Origin: Lacrimispora indolis DSM 755
GTDB taxonomy: Bacteria; Bacillota; Clostridia; Lachnospirales; Lachnospiraceae
Assembly: GCF_000526995.1 (NCBI RefSeq)
Contig: NZ_AZUI01000001.1
Span: 6,304,001 to 6,368,000 of the forward strand
Reading direction: 5' to 3'
DNA: 64,000 bases
The position numbers and the translations under genes were made by a program. Shown in pieces: positions 37,497-45,888 of this stretch. Each line of letters begins with the position of its first letter. Positions within the stretch are counted from its first letter, which is position 1. The notes beneath the pieces were generated by a model. The model saw only the letters and a list, made by a program, of their open reading frames with translations, was not told where the DNA came from and did not search any database.

Positions 37497-38885
37497 CTAC
37501 TGCGCAATCGCTGAATCATCAAATCCCATGACTACAGTTGCCGCAACAGACACCGCAAACGTCACTCCAATGGCAATGATGATCGCCAGCATGGTGTCCA
37601 TAAAAATCGGAATGGCCAAAATACTGGAATAGCCTAAGGTATACGCTTTTGCTCCCATAATTCCTGCCGCAGCTCCACCTGCAAGCCCGCCGGCAACCAC
37701 TGCATAAAGGGGCTTTTTAAGCCTTAAGTTGATTCCGTAAATTGCCGGTTCGGAAACGCCTGAAACAATAGCGCCAATTGCCGCTGAAATTGCTTCCGAG
37801 CGGAGCTTCTTATTCTTTGTGCGGATGGCGACTCCCGTGCAGGCACCGCCTTCTGCAATATTATGTAAGATCCATGCAGGCCTGAAGAAGTTATCGTAAC
37901 CGGTATTAGCCAGCAGCTCGGTCATAGGCGCTACAAACAGCATATTCATGCCGCCCATAACGATAAACGGCCATACTGCTGCCAATAACCCGATGGCAAC
38001 ACCTCCTGTCACATCGTAAATCCCTACAAAAATACTTACAATATAATTACCTGCAATGGTTCCAAGAGGAGCCAGAACAACCATAACAATGGGCATTGCA
38101 GCCGCCAGGGTAAAAAGAGGAGCAAATACGGACCGCAAAACCCCAGGTATCACTTTATAGAAGAATTTTTCCAAACGGGCGGCCAGCAGCGCAGATAAAA
38201 TTGCCGGAAGCAGAGTATTGGAATAGCTTACCAGGGTAACGGGTAGGCCAAAGATGGTCACCGCCTGATCCCCGCCGATCAACTGGACAAAATTAGGGTA
38301 AAGCAGCATCAATGCCATGGCCATGGCAAAGGCCGGGTTAGACTTAAGGGTACGGGAAGCACCGTAGGCGATAAAGACCGGCATAAAGTAAAACGGCACA
38401 TTGGACATAAAATTAAACATCATATATGTGGTATTTCCAGTCACATCAGGCCAGAAGTATGCACTTAAGCCCAACGCAACCTTCAGCATACCGGCTCCGT
38501 ACAGCACCGTAATAAAGGGTGTTAATGTGGCTGATAAAAACTGAATGACCTTTCCCAGATAATAGCCAAAGCCTGATGTTTTTCCGGGTGCCACATCTTC
38601 CTTATGGTACTCTTCTACCTCATCGTCCGTTTCCAGTCCATATTCTTTTACTACATATTCAAATACCGGAAATAAATTAGGGCCTAAAACAATCTGATAT
38701 TGTCCGGAACCAAATACTACCCCCAGGACCCCATCAATTTTTTTAATTTCCTCGGTATCTGCCTTTTCCACATCCTTTAAAATAAACCGAAGCCTTGTAA
38801 CACAATGGGTCACACTATGAACATTATCCTTTTCACCTATAAGCTTCATAATAGAATCTGATAATTCTTTCACATTCACTGCCAT
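37497..38885 (-). CDS. PTS beta-glucoside-type EIIBC
   Basis: 462 residues. EIIB domain (1-75) with the phosphocysteine in THCVTRLRF, a linker, then EIIC with about ten helices (110-455) and the substrate loop GVSEPAIYGINL. It imports and phosphorylates a beta-glucoside (or related disaccharide such as trehalose or sucrose, the other members of this family); the GH1 neighbour points to a beta-glucoside. SD AGGAGG is strong. It follows the licT-type gene by 65 bp with no terminator, so the LicT leader switch probably controls it as well. Confidence 0.94.
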   Translation of the reverse strand: MAVNVKELSDSIMKLIGEKDNVHSVTHCVTRLRFILKDVEKADTEEIKKIDGVLGVVFGSGQYQIVLGPNLFPVFEYVVKEYGLETDDEVEEYHKEDVAPGKTSGFGYYLGKVIQFLSATLTPFITVLYGAGMLKVALGLSAYFWPDVTGNTTYMMFNFMSNVPFYFMPVFIAYGASRTLKSNPAFAMAMALMLLYPNFVQLIGGDQAVTIFGLPVTLVSYSNTLLPAILSALLAARLEKFFYKVIPGVLRSVFAPLFTLAAAMPIVMVVLAPLGTIAGNYIVSIFVGIYDVTGGVAIGLLAAVWPFIVMGGMNMLFVAPMTELLANTGYDNFFRPAWILHNIAEGGACTGVAIRTKNKKLRSEAISAAIGAIVSGVSEPAIYGINLRLKKPLYAVVAGGLAGGAAAGIMGAKAYTLGYSSILAIPIFMDTMLAIIIAIGVTFAVSVAATVVMGFDDSAIAQ

Positions 38886-38950
38886 AAGTTTCCTCCTAAA
38901 TATTATTTATAATGTAAACCGTACTGCGCACATACGATTCCTTATCCCTT

Positions 38951-39790
38951 TTATTTTTTCAATAATCTCCGGATATGGATGAATAAATAAAGCTTATCGT
39001 CATCACCCATTTGATATTTATATTTATTCAGAATGTACATTTCAATATTTTGAACGATTTCGTGGATCGCCGGAAACTCCACCTCAAACCTTTGAAGCAT
39101 GGAATTGTTTTCATGGCTTAGCTCCTGGGAATTTAAAAGCACCTTTCTCATGAAGAACTTCAAATGAATGATGAACCGGGAGTAATCGAAGGACTCCTCA
39201 TCCGGTTCAATGTGGAGGCTTTCCGTAACAATATTTGCCAGATCCCTCACCCCATACATGATTTCAAGAGTCTTTTGGCCTCTCTGATTGCTTGCGTTGA
39301 TGATATGAAATGCGATGGTGCTGGCTTCCTCATAATCCAGTTGAATCTTATATTTTTCATTGATCATATCCACCAATTCACGGCCAATCTTATATTCCTC
39401 CTGGTAAAACCTTTTGATTTCTTCGCTTGCTATGCTGGGAAACAGCATGCCTTCTTCATACCTTACCAGAAGATAATGGATGTGGTCGGCCAGACTGACC
39501 GCCAAATTTTCATTTAATTTACGGTCAAGAGATATTTCCGCATGCTCCACCAATTTCATGGTAAGCTCGATCCTGTCAAAAGGGATCTCCTCCAATATGG
39601 TTACCAGCTTATTTTTCACCTGATTATTTATCTGAGCAAAAATCTTTATGATTTCATCGTCGGATAGGCATTCACGGACCTTATGGCGGAACCCGATCCC
39701 ATTCCCCACAGCAATGTACTCCTGCGTTTTGTTGTCCACCACAAACACAACATTATTATTAAGTATTTTTACAATTTTCCAACAGCCCAT
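38951..39790 (-). CDS. LicT/BglG-type RNA-binding antiterminator
   Basis: 279 residues. Co-antiterminator RNA-binding domain (1-57; KILNNNVVFVV, then GNGIGFRHKVRE), then two PRDs. The candidate phospho-histidines are in LVEHAEISLDRKL, LADHIHYLL, FIIHLKFFMRK and LFIHIRRLL. Substrate-driven dephosphorylation activates RNA binding and prevents termination in the leader. A matching RNA switch lies directly upstream of this gene (39809-39884), so it is autoregulated. The start at 39788-39790 has SD GGAGGGAA; the extension to 39877 is leader sequence. Confidence 0.94.
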   Translation of the reverse strand: MGCWKIVKILNNNVVFVVDNKTQEYIAVGNGIGFRHKVRECLSDDEIIKIFAQINNQVKNKLVTILEEIPFDRIELTMKLVEHAEISLDRKLNENLAVSLADHIHYLLVRYEEGMLFPSIASEEIKRFYQEEYKIGRELVDMINEKYKIQLDYEEASTIAFHIINASNQRGQKTLEIMYGVRDLANIVTESLHIEPDEESFDYSRFIIHLKFFMRKVLLNSQELSHENNSMLQRFEVEFPAIHEIVQNIEMYILNKYKYQMGDDDKLYLFIHIRRLLKK

Positions 39791-39808
39791 AATTCCCTCC
39801 AAACGCAA

Positions 39809-39884
39809 TAAAAAAAGGCAAAATCCTTCTTCCAGAAAGATTTTGCCCAATTTTTCATTTACGAAATATGGTAACAAGTCTTGA
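39809..39884 (-). promoter_or_regulatory. LicT-type RNA antiterminator (RAT) with overlapping terminator
   Basis: The minus-strand leader contains TTGTTAC and GGGCAAAA, matching the conserved ends of LicT-type RATs. It overlaps the left arm of a terminator hairpin (39817-39825 with 39839-39847, plus inner pairs) that is followed by a run of seven T. LicT binding would stabilise the RAT and let transcription enter the operon. Confidence 0.72.
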
Positions 39885-39891
39885 TATTTGG

Positions 39892-39920
39892 ATTATAGCA
39901 TACCCTTTTGGATTATGCAA
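39892..39920 (-). promoter_or_regulatory. Promoter of the licT-PTS operon
   Basis: -35 TTGCAT (39915-39920), 17-bp spacer, -10 TATAAT (39892-39897), minus strand. The RAT starts near the expected transcription start. Confidence 0.78.
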
Positions 39921-39954
39921 ATCTTTTCTTTTGATTTCGCATTTTTTTACCGGA

Positions 39955-40218
39955 TCAAAGAGAAAGGCTATGAAAGAAAAAATCCTTCAACCGGTCATAT
40001 GCCATGTCTTCGTCTTTGCCGGTAATCTCCACCCTTATGATATCACCGAATTTGATGTTCAGTCCCATAATTGCCACCACATCGGAAGCGTCAGCAGTTT
40101 TCCCATTAAGAGAAATAATAATCTTAGAGTCATACTTTTGGCTCTCCATTGCCAGCATTACTGCCGGTCTTGCATGGATCCCAAACTGTTCCTTTACTCC
40201 ATAATCAAATGTTTTCAT
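39955..40218 (-). CDS. HPr-like phosphocarrier protein with Asp46
   Basis: 87 residues. His15 is intact (GIHARPAVMLAME). The position of the HprK-phosphorylated Ser46 is Asp46 (ADASDVVAIMGLN), aligning without gaps to B. subtilis HPr. An Asp there mimics permanent P-Ser, a form that in model HPr binds CcpA and is a poor EI substrate. It lies directly upstream of licT but ends before the licT promoter. SD AGGGAGGG; start 40216-40218. Together with the Lys46 paralogue it indicates operon-dedicated carriers. Confidence 0.92.
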   Translation of the reverse strand: MKTFDYGVKEQFGIHARPAVMLAMESQKYDSKIIISLNGKTADASDVVAIMGLNIKFGDIIRVEITGKDEDMAYDRLKDFFFHSLSL

Positions 40219-40307
40219 CGTCCCTCCCTGCACCCCTTTGCATTTCCTGTAAATAACCTTGGCGGACCATTGATACCTTCAATATTATTATGTATGCCAA
40301 AAAGAAT

Positions 40308-40796
40308 TTATAAAGTTATATAATGGGGAATAATATCTTCAAATTCTCCGTTTTTCATCTGAAACCCCTTTGGAATTACTCCTAATTGCGTAAAGCCCAA
40401 CTTTTTATATAAAGCCAAAGCAGAGACATTGCTGCTCACTACTGCATTGAATTGTAAAATTTTAAATCCTAAATCTTTTCCTTTGTCCATGGAATGGCAT
40501 ACCAGACGCTCACCGATGCGATGCCCTCTCATACTGCTTTTGACAGCATAACTTGCATTGCAGATATGACCGCATCGTCCAATATTATTAGGGTGTAAGA
40601 TATATAACCCCACGATATGATTGCTGTCATCAAAGGCTGCACCTGTAAAAGATTGTTGTCTGAAAAATTCTTTTCCTGTCTCTTGGTTTAAAATCTCTGT
40701 TTGAGGAAACGCAATTCCCTGCTCAACGATATCATTCCATATTTCTATTGATTGAGTGATATCTTTATCGCAGAATTCTCTTATTTCTATCTTCAT
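40308..40796 (-). CDS. GNAT-family N-acetyltransferase
   Basis: 162 residues with the GNAT fold. The acetyl-CoA pyrophosphate-binding loop is RGHRIGERLV (about residue 90), with the beta-bulge region LQFNAVVSSNVSALALYKKLGF. It resembles phosphinothricin/ribosomal-type small-molecule acetyltransferases, but the substrate cannot be read from sequence. SD GGGAGG precedes the ATG. It is monocistronic, between the HPr gene and the RpiR region. Confidence 0.88.
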   Translation of the reverse strand: MKIEIREFCDKDITQSIEIWNDIVEQGIAFPQTEILNQETGKEFFRQQSFTGAAFDDSNHIVGLYILHPNNIGRCGHICNASYAVKSSMRGHRIGERLVCHSMDKGKDLGFKILQFNAVVSSNVSALALYKKLGFTQLGVIPKGFQMKNGEFEDIIPHYITL

Positions 40797-40909
40797 CAGT
40801 CTTTTCCTCCCTCATATGAATTTTTATTGATTGAATTAATCTTAAAAACATTTTATCATATCTGTATGCAAAAGTCATTTCTTTACTGCTGTCTAAGCGG
40901 TATATTATC

Positions 40910-41095
40910 TCAAAGCTTTGTTAAATATCTGACAATGCAATAGTCCAAGGAATAAACAAATTCATCAACCTTGTATTCATGGCAACCCTCTCCTGTCTTC
41001 ATCCTATCATCCGGGTAATTGAAACTCCATATGGAAAACTTCTCTAATGAATTGGGAAGTTTTCTCACAGGGATATAATTGCAGATCCCATACAT
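40910..41095 (-). CDS. Doubtful small hypothetical protein
   Basis: A 61-codon ORF starting at ATG 41095 with a possible SD (CAGGG) formed by the 3' arm of the terminator hairpin. No recognised domain. Composition (Tyr, Phe and Cys scattered) is not clearly protein-like; it could be a degraded gene end. Confidence 0.25.
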   Translation of the reverse strand: MYGICNYIPVRKLPNSLEKFSIWSFNYPDDRMKTGEGCHEYKVDEFVYSLDYCIVRYLTKL

Positions 41096-41100
41096 GAAAA

Positions 41101-41151
41101 TACCCTGCAGGCAAAACACAGCTTCTTTTTCTGTGCTTCAACTGCAGGGTA
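41101..41151 (-). terminator. Terminator after the RpiR gene
   Basis: A 10-bp outer stem (41101-41110 with 41142-41151) and an inner CACAG/CTGTG stem, followed on the minus strand by TTTTC. Confidence 0.75.
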
Positions 41152-41248
41152 CGATTTTCCACTCCATTCCGAAGGGCTGTTTTATTGATTTAATTATCTT
41201 CTTATATGTCTCGTCTTCAACTACATATCTTAATGCCTGACTCTCTTT

Positions 41249-41995
41249 TCATCCCTGTTTTCTCTGCACCGTCAGCTTAGCCAAAGCCTCTACAATATAA
41301 ACTGCCGGTATCTGGGAGGTTATATCCACCTTCATCTTCTTATAGTCCGTCCGTTCCCACTGGATATAATAAGATATATTGTGATCAGAAATTCTGGCCA
41401 ATGTGCTGTTTTTACTGTTGGTAATGGATACGACCGTACTGTTGCATTGCTTAATAATCTCTGAATTCTCAATGAGAATGTCTGTTTCCCCCTCCACAGA
41501 AAGAATAATAATAATGCTTTCTTTTGGAAATTCCAGATTAATGGGAAACATAGGATTATTGATTCCTGTGGCAAATATGCCCATATTGCAGAAATACCTG
41601 CCTGCATACTCGGCAATGATTCCTGAATTGCCTATTCCGAGAAAAATAATCTGCTTTTTTTCTGCTATAATATCGGCAACAAATTTAAGCTGTTCATGAA
41701 AGGATTCCGTCCCGATTCTTTGGAAAAAGTCTGAAATGGAACTGAAATCAAATCCCTGCCGGACCTTCTTTGTGCTCTCCTGCTCCATTTTAAACCGGAT
41801 CTTAAACTCGGAAAAGCCATTGCAGTTTACTTTCCTGCAGAACCGGGTAATGGTCGTGGTGGAAACATGGGCCTCATTGGCAAACTCCCGAATGGTCATA
41901 TAAGGAATCTTCTCACTGTTCTTTAATATGAAATTATAAACCTCATAATCAAGTTCACTAAACTGGTTTAATACCTGATTAGAAAACATCATCAT
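41249..41995 (-). CDS. RpiR-family transcriptional regulator
   Basis: 248 residues. N-terminal HTH_6 domain (MTIREFANEAHVSTTTITRFCRKV, about 32-56) and C-terminal SIS sugar-phosphate-binding domain (about 105-235; IIFLGIGNSGIIAEYAG, then SVEGET). Such regulators sense phosphosugars. It neighbours the GH4 phospho-glycosidase gene, across a strong terminator, which makes it the likely local regulator. The SD is modest (AAGGCGG about 10 bp upstream). Promoter at 42049-42077. Confidence 0.92.
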   Translation of the reverse strand: MMMFSNQVLNQFSELDYEVYNFILKNSEKIPYMTIREFANEAHVSTTTITRFCRKVNCNGFSEFKIRFKMEQESTKKVRQGFDFSSISDFFQRIGTESFHEQLKFVADIIAEKKQIIFLGIGNSGIIAEYAGRYFCNMGIFATGINNPMFPINLEFPKESIIIILSVEGETDILIENSEIIKQCNSTVVSITNSKNSTLARISDHNISYYIQWERTDYKKMKVDITSQIPAVYIVEALAKLTVQRKQG

Positions 41996-42048
41996 AATCT
42001 GCTACCGCCTTTTGTATTCATTGATAAAAGTTACAGGGTGTTTTTTTC

Positions 42049-42077
42049 ATTTTAACATAAAAGGACTGTATTTTCAA
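42049..42077 (-). promoter_or_regulatory. Promoter of the RpiR gene
   Basis: -35 TTGAAA (42072-42077), 17-bp spacer, -10 TAAAAT (42049-42054) with an extended TG, minus strand. Confidence 0.72.
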
Positions 42078-42100
42078 TGAACAGGAATTCCATATCCATC

Positions 42101-42151
42101 AAAAGGAGTCATTGCAGCCAACGTTCCTATCAGCGTGCAATGACTCCTTTT
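42101..42151. terminator. Strong terminator after the GH4 gene
   Basis: A perfect 16-bp stem (42101-42116 with 42136-42151) with a 19-nt loop and T-rich 3' arm, 32 bp past the GH4 stop. Confidence 0.88.
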
Positions 42152-42182
42152 ATAACAGGAAGCAGTAGAAATAAACAGATAC

Positions 42183-43565
42183 TTAACTGTTCTCAGCTTC
42201 CAGACGATCAATGATATCTTTAAACTGCGGTAAATGCTCCTTATGGGCGATCAGCAATTCATCCAACACTGTCTTTGCAATTTTACCGCTGGGAACCAGA
42301 GGATTTATGGTAAATGCCTGCTGAGCCATACCGTAATCACCGGTTACCGCGGCTTTAATGGTTGTCAGTTCCATGTCTTTCATTAACTGCAGCAAACCTC
42401 TGCTGGAAGGCTCAAAGGAACCCCAGGAAATCGGAACCGGACCGCCTGAAGTAATGATACTGCTCACTTCCACCACTACATCATCGGGCAGATCCGAAAT
42501 AGCTCCATTATTTCTGGTGCTGACCACCATATGGGTGCGCTTGTCATTGTAAATGGAATTAATCAACTCACAGGCCGCGTCAGAATAGAACGCTCCGCCC
42601 CGTTTTTCTAACTGAGGCGGTTTGATGCTCAGATTGGGATCTTTATACAATTCAAACAATTCGGCTTCGGTACGTTTTACCAGTTCGGCACGGGTCTCTC
42701 CTTTTGCATAGGCTTCCAATTCTTCCTTCAGCATATCATCTGTAATATAATAATACCGATGGTACATGCAGGGAATAATTCCAAGATTACAAATCTGTTC
42801 CGGTAAAAATGAGATGTTTGGAATATTCTGTACTCCCGAATTTGCGCTGGTAAAGCTTTTCAGTGCGTTTTTCATATTCTCAACGCTGGTGTAAGCCTTT
42901 TCAAGTACCTCGCCGGTCTTTTCCTCGCCGGTTTTGTCCCATACCCTGTGCCAGTGAAAATGATTCAGACCGCCAAATCGGAAAAATAAATCCTCCTCGT
43001 TTTCTCTTAAAGCTCCTGCTGCAATCTTTCTGCAAAGAATAGGAACATTACATAAACCTACCACCTTGTCCCAATTGCCATAACGCATAACAGCTTCTGT
43101 TACCATGCCGGAAGGATTTGTAAAATTAACAAGCCATGCATTGGGACACAGCTCTTTCATATCATCTACAATATCTAAAATGACCGGAATGGTGCGGAAT
43201 GCCTTGAACATGCCTCCGGCGCCATTGGTTTCCTGGCCCAGAATTCCATGAGACAACGGAATTCTCTCATCTTTAATGCGCGCATCCAACAGACCTACAC
43301 GGAACTGAGTGGTAACAAAATCAGCATCTTTTAGAGCCTCACGCCTGTCTAATGTCAAATGGATTTCCCAATCAAGGCCTGCTGCCTCCACCATACGCTT
43401 TGCCAGATTTCCGACAATCTCAAGCTTTTCTTTTCCTGCCTCAATATCCACCAGCCAGATTTCTTTAATGGGAAGGTGATCTTTCCTCTTAATGAATCCT
43501 TCCATTAATTCGGGAGTGTAGCTGGAACCTCCTCCAATGGTTACAATTTTAATTTTTTTATTCAT
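42183..43565 (-). CDS. GH4 family 6-phospho-glycosidase (CelF-like)
   Basis: 460 residues. NAD+-binding N-terminus GGGSSYTPEL, NFTNPSGMVTEAVMR, the metal-ligand Cys in VGLCNVP and the metal-ligand His in GLNHFHW. The C-terminal family stretch is RGGAFYSDAACELINSI followed by VVSTRNNGAISDLPDDVVVEV. GH4 enzymes use NAD+ and Mn2+ to open phospho-glycosides by redox-elimination; the sequence looks like the 6-phospho-beta-glucosidase branch. SD AAGGAGGG lies within a perfect inverted repeat (43572-43609). It is the last gene after the fructose-type PTS operon. Confidence 0.93.
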   Translation of the reverse strand: MNKKIKIVTIGGGSSYTPELMEGFIKRKDHLPIKEIWLVDIEAGKEKLEIVGNLAKRMVEAAGLDWEIHLTLDRREALKDADFVTTQFRVGLLDARIKDERIPLSHGILGQETNGAGGMFKAFRTIPVILDIVDDMKELCPNAWLVNFTNPSGMVTEAVMRYGNWDKVVGLCNVPILCRKIAAGALRENEEDLFFRFGGLNHFHWHRVWDKTGEEKTGEVLEKAYTSVENMKNALKSFTSANSGVQNIPNISFLPEQICNLGIIPCMYHRYYYITDDMLKEELEAYAKGETRAELVKRTEAELFELYKDPNLSIKPPQLEKRGGAFYSDAACELINSIYNDKRTHMVVSTRNNGAISDLPDDVVVEVSSIITSGGPVPISWGSFEPSSRGLLQLMKDMELTTIKAAVTGDYGMAQQAFTINPLVPSGKIAKTVLDELLIAHKEHLPQFKDIIDRLEAENS

Positions 43566-43571
43566 ATGCAG

Positions 43572-43609
43572 CCCTCCTTTTTGTAAAAATTATAATACAA
43601 AAAGGAGGG
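43572..43609 (-). promoter_or_regulatory. Perfect 14-bp inverted repeat sequestering the GH4 SD
   Basis: Arms 43572-43585 and 43596-43609 (minus-strand CCCTCCTTTTTGTA and its complement), loop of 10 nt. The 3' arm contains the GH4 SD. The loop holds a TATAAT that could be a -10, in which case RNA from that promoter would lack the blocking arm. Confidence 0.7.
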
Positions 43610-43697
43610 TAAGAAAACAGAGTCAGCCCATTCAGTAACACAGCAAACCCTTTAGGTACATGTTTCTAAGAAAAGACACCCTGTATCTTTCGGAGAA

Positions 43698-44375
43698 TTA
43701 CTTTTCTCCTGCAGCCACCTGATCCACAAACGCCTTGATTTCCGCATCCTTACATCCTTCATAAAAGCAGTCCAGGAATCTTGGGATCATACATTCCCTT
43801 ACCAGCTGGGGATCCAAAGCCTTTAATGCCTCCAGAAGCGGCTTTGCCACCTGCTTTTTCACCTCAAAAAGAAGGTTGGCATTCCTGTTCTGAGCCTCTT
43901 TTCTGCCCTCCGGGTATCCCATACCCTTTGGCGAGCCAAACGCCTTGGTAAAAATATTGTTTAAGTTTAAATCCGCACCCCAGCCAAAGCCCTTGGCATA
44001 GGGAAGGGACAGGGCATTGCCGTTGTTGATCTGTAAAAACAGATAGGCATCCGTAGGCTCTATACAATAGCCGCACACAACCCCTGGATACATATTTAAG
44101 GACATCAAAGCCCCCTGCCCGGTGCCGCAGCCGGTAACCACAAAATCAACTGCCCCAGAGTTTAAAAGAAGAGCAGCCTGAATGCCTAAGTGCAAATAGG
44201 TGAGCCTTGGGTTCTCCTTTGTATATGCCTCGGGCACATCCTGGTCTGATAAGGGTTTTTCCATGGCCGCGTTATAGACCTGATGGCCCATAGGCTCTGT
44301 CACGGTTTTTAACTCCTTTAATATGATTTCGTTTTTAGGCGCCTGACTGAATTCATTTAATAATGCGATTTTCAT
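43698..44375 (-). CDS. RpiB/LacA/LacB-family sugar-phosphate isomerase
   Basis: 225 residues, longer than classic RpiB (~150). The family core is at KIALLNEFSQAP and VDFVVTGCGTGQGALMSLN, with the catalytic Cys region and the anion-binding loop. A C-terminal helical extension (about 155-225) is typical of the RpiB-like subgroup found in sugar operons. It interconverts aldose and ketose phosphates. Start at 44373-44375, because the SD (AAGGA) abuts the earlier ATG. It lies 32 bp after the aldo/keto reductase in the fructose-type PTS operon. Confidence 0.88.
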   Translation of the reverse strand: MKIALLNEFSQAPKNEIILKELKTVTEPMGHQVYNAAMEKPLSDQDVPEAYTKENPRLTYLHLGIQAALLLNSGAVDFVVTGCGTGQGALMSLNMYPGVVCGYCIEPTDAYLFLQINNGNALSLPYAKGFGWGADLNLNNIFTKAFGSPKGMGYPEGRKEAQNRNANLLFEVKKQVAKPLLEALKALDPQLVRECMIPRFLDCFYEGCKDAEIKAFVDQVAAGEK

Positions 44376-44407
44376 TTGCTCCATTCCTTTCCGTCTGTTT
44401 TCTTTGT

Positions 44408-45403
44408 CTAAACCTGTTTCTCTATGGCTTTGTCAGCATCTTCTCTCATCCGTAAAAAATCTTCCTGGGACAGAGGAATGTCCATGGATTTTGCCGTATC
44501 CTCGATCTGGGACAGCTTCCTTGCGCCGCAGAGCACATTAATATTGGGGGATACCATGGAGTTCCATCTGATGCAGAGATTTGCAAGACTGCATTGGTAC
44601 TTATCAGTCAAATCCTTCCAGCCTGCCAGCATCTCATTTGCCGTCCTGATGTTCTCCGGCTTCCACCACGTCTTTCCGTCCCGTACCTCACCCTTTTTCG
44701 GTATATAATCATCCGGGACTTTCCCTGCCAGAAGTCCCTGTTCAATGGGGGAATAGGTCTGGAGGGTGATCCCGTTTTCCTCACAAAAAGGAAGGAAGCC
44801 TGTTTCAGCTTTCCGGTCCAGGATGCTGAGTTTTTCCTGAATGACATCCAGCTGTCCAGCCGCCACATAATCCTTAAGAACGGTCAGATCCACATTGGAA
44901 GCACCAATGGCACGGATCTTTCCTTCTTCCTTCATCTTTAAAAGCTCTCCCATGGTCTCTGTCACAGGGACTATGCCATAGGTCTTGCACTGCCAGTGAG
45001 TGTAGTATACATCAATGTAGTCGGTTCCCAGAGTTTTTAAGCTCAGTTCCAAATCTCTCCGAATGGCCCTGGGGGATAAGTCTCTGGAAATGGTATGGCC
45101 TTCTTTTGTGAAATGCACTTCCCCTCCATCGTCATACCACTGGAGGCCGCATTTGGTGGAAAGGATGACTCGGCTGCGGTCCGTCTGCTTTAACGCCTGC
45201 CCGATCACTTCCTCACTGTGCCCAAACCCATAGACCCTGGCAGTATCGATCCAGTTGATCCCAAGCTCCAGGCCTCTTAAAATGGTTTTCACCGACATCT
45301 CATCGTCATTGGCTCCCCACCATTCTCCCCCGCCGATTGCCCAGCAGCCCAGTGCAAAGGCATTGGTCCTGATTCCTGATTTCCCTATCTCTCGCATTTC
45401 CAT
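44408..45403 (-). CDS. Aldo/keto reductase
   Basis: 331 residues, TIM-barrel AKR. The tetrad is visible: Asp in DTARVYG with Tyr four residues on, Lys in STKCG, and His in YYTHWQ. The NADP(H) site is in the C-terminal LCGARKLSQIEDTAKS. It likely reduces or oxidises a sugar or sugar derivative of the pathway. Start at 45401-45403, with SD AAGGAGG. Position between EIIA and the RpiB-like gene ties it to this catabolic operon; the substrate is unknown. Confidence 0.92.
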   Translation of the reverse strand: MEMREIGKSGIRTNAFALGCWAIGGGEWWGANDDEMSVKTILRGLELGINWIDTARVYGFGHSEEVIGQALKQTDRSRVILSTKCGLQWYDDGGEVHFTKEGHTISRDLSPRAIRRDLELSLKTLGTDYIDVYYTHWQCKTYGIVPVTETMGELLKMKEEGKIRAIGASNVDLTVLKDYVAAGQLDVIQEKLSILDRKAETGFLPFCEENGITLQTYSPIEQGLLAGKVPDDYIPKKGEVRDGKTWWKPENIRTANEMLAGWKDLTDKYQCSLANLCIRWNSMVSPNINVLCGARKLSQIEDTAKSMDIPLSQEDFLRMREDADKAIEKQV

Positions 45404-45425
45404 GGTCAAACCTCCTTGCCTTTCT

Positions 45426-45875
45426 TTATGAAAACGCATCCAGTAAATCATCATACGTGGACGCAGCCTGCAGCTTTCTCATGATGGCCTCATTTCCAAG
45501 CTTGCCTGCCAGCTCTGCGATCAGGCGCAGATGATCCTTTGCCCCGCCGCTGTCAGAAGGCACGGCAAACAGGAAAAAAAGGTCCACAGGTTCCTCGTCA
45601 TAGGACTCCCATTCCACCATCTGCTCTGTTCTTCCCACGGCAATTCCTACTTTATCCACAAAATCCGATTTGCCGTGGGGGATGGCCACATGTCCCCCGA
45701 TTCCAGTGATTCCTTCTTCTTCTCTTAAATACACATCCTTAATATAACCTTCCAGGTCCTCTACATATCCTGCTTTTTTAAGGAGTCCTGCCAGATGGCG
45801 GATTACCTCATCCTTATTACATGCCTTCATTTCTAAATCAATGACCCTCTTATCCAGAATCTCTTTTACTGCCAT
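45426..45875 (-). CDS. PTS fructose/mannitol-type EIIA
   Basis: 149 residues, PTS_IIA-2 domain with the phosphorylated His in GGHVAIPHGKSD (about residue 66) and the conserved LFFLFAVP strand. It phosphorylates the separate EIIB encoded at the head of the operon. SD GGGGAG. The order EIIB, EIIC, aldolase, regulator, EIIA is unusual in that EIIA is far from its partners, directly behind the PRD regulator, which carries a similar EIIA domain. Confidence 0.94.
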   Translation of the reverse strand: MAVKEILDKRVIDLEMKACNKDEVIRHLAGLLKKAGYVEDLEGYIKDVYLREEEGITGIGGHVAIPHGKSDFVDKVGIAVGRTEQMVEWESYDEEPVDLFFLFAVPSDSGGAKDHLRLIAELAGKLGNEAIMRKLQAASTYDDLLDAFS

Positions 45876-45888
45876 CTTGTTTCTCCCC

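Larger units (their letters stand above)
40797..41248. other. Gap between GNAT and RpiR genes
   Basis: 452 bp. It holds a minus-strand terminator (41101-41151) and a doubtful small ORF (40910-41095). No repeat or RNA gene was recognised in the rest. Confidence 0.5.
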
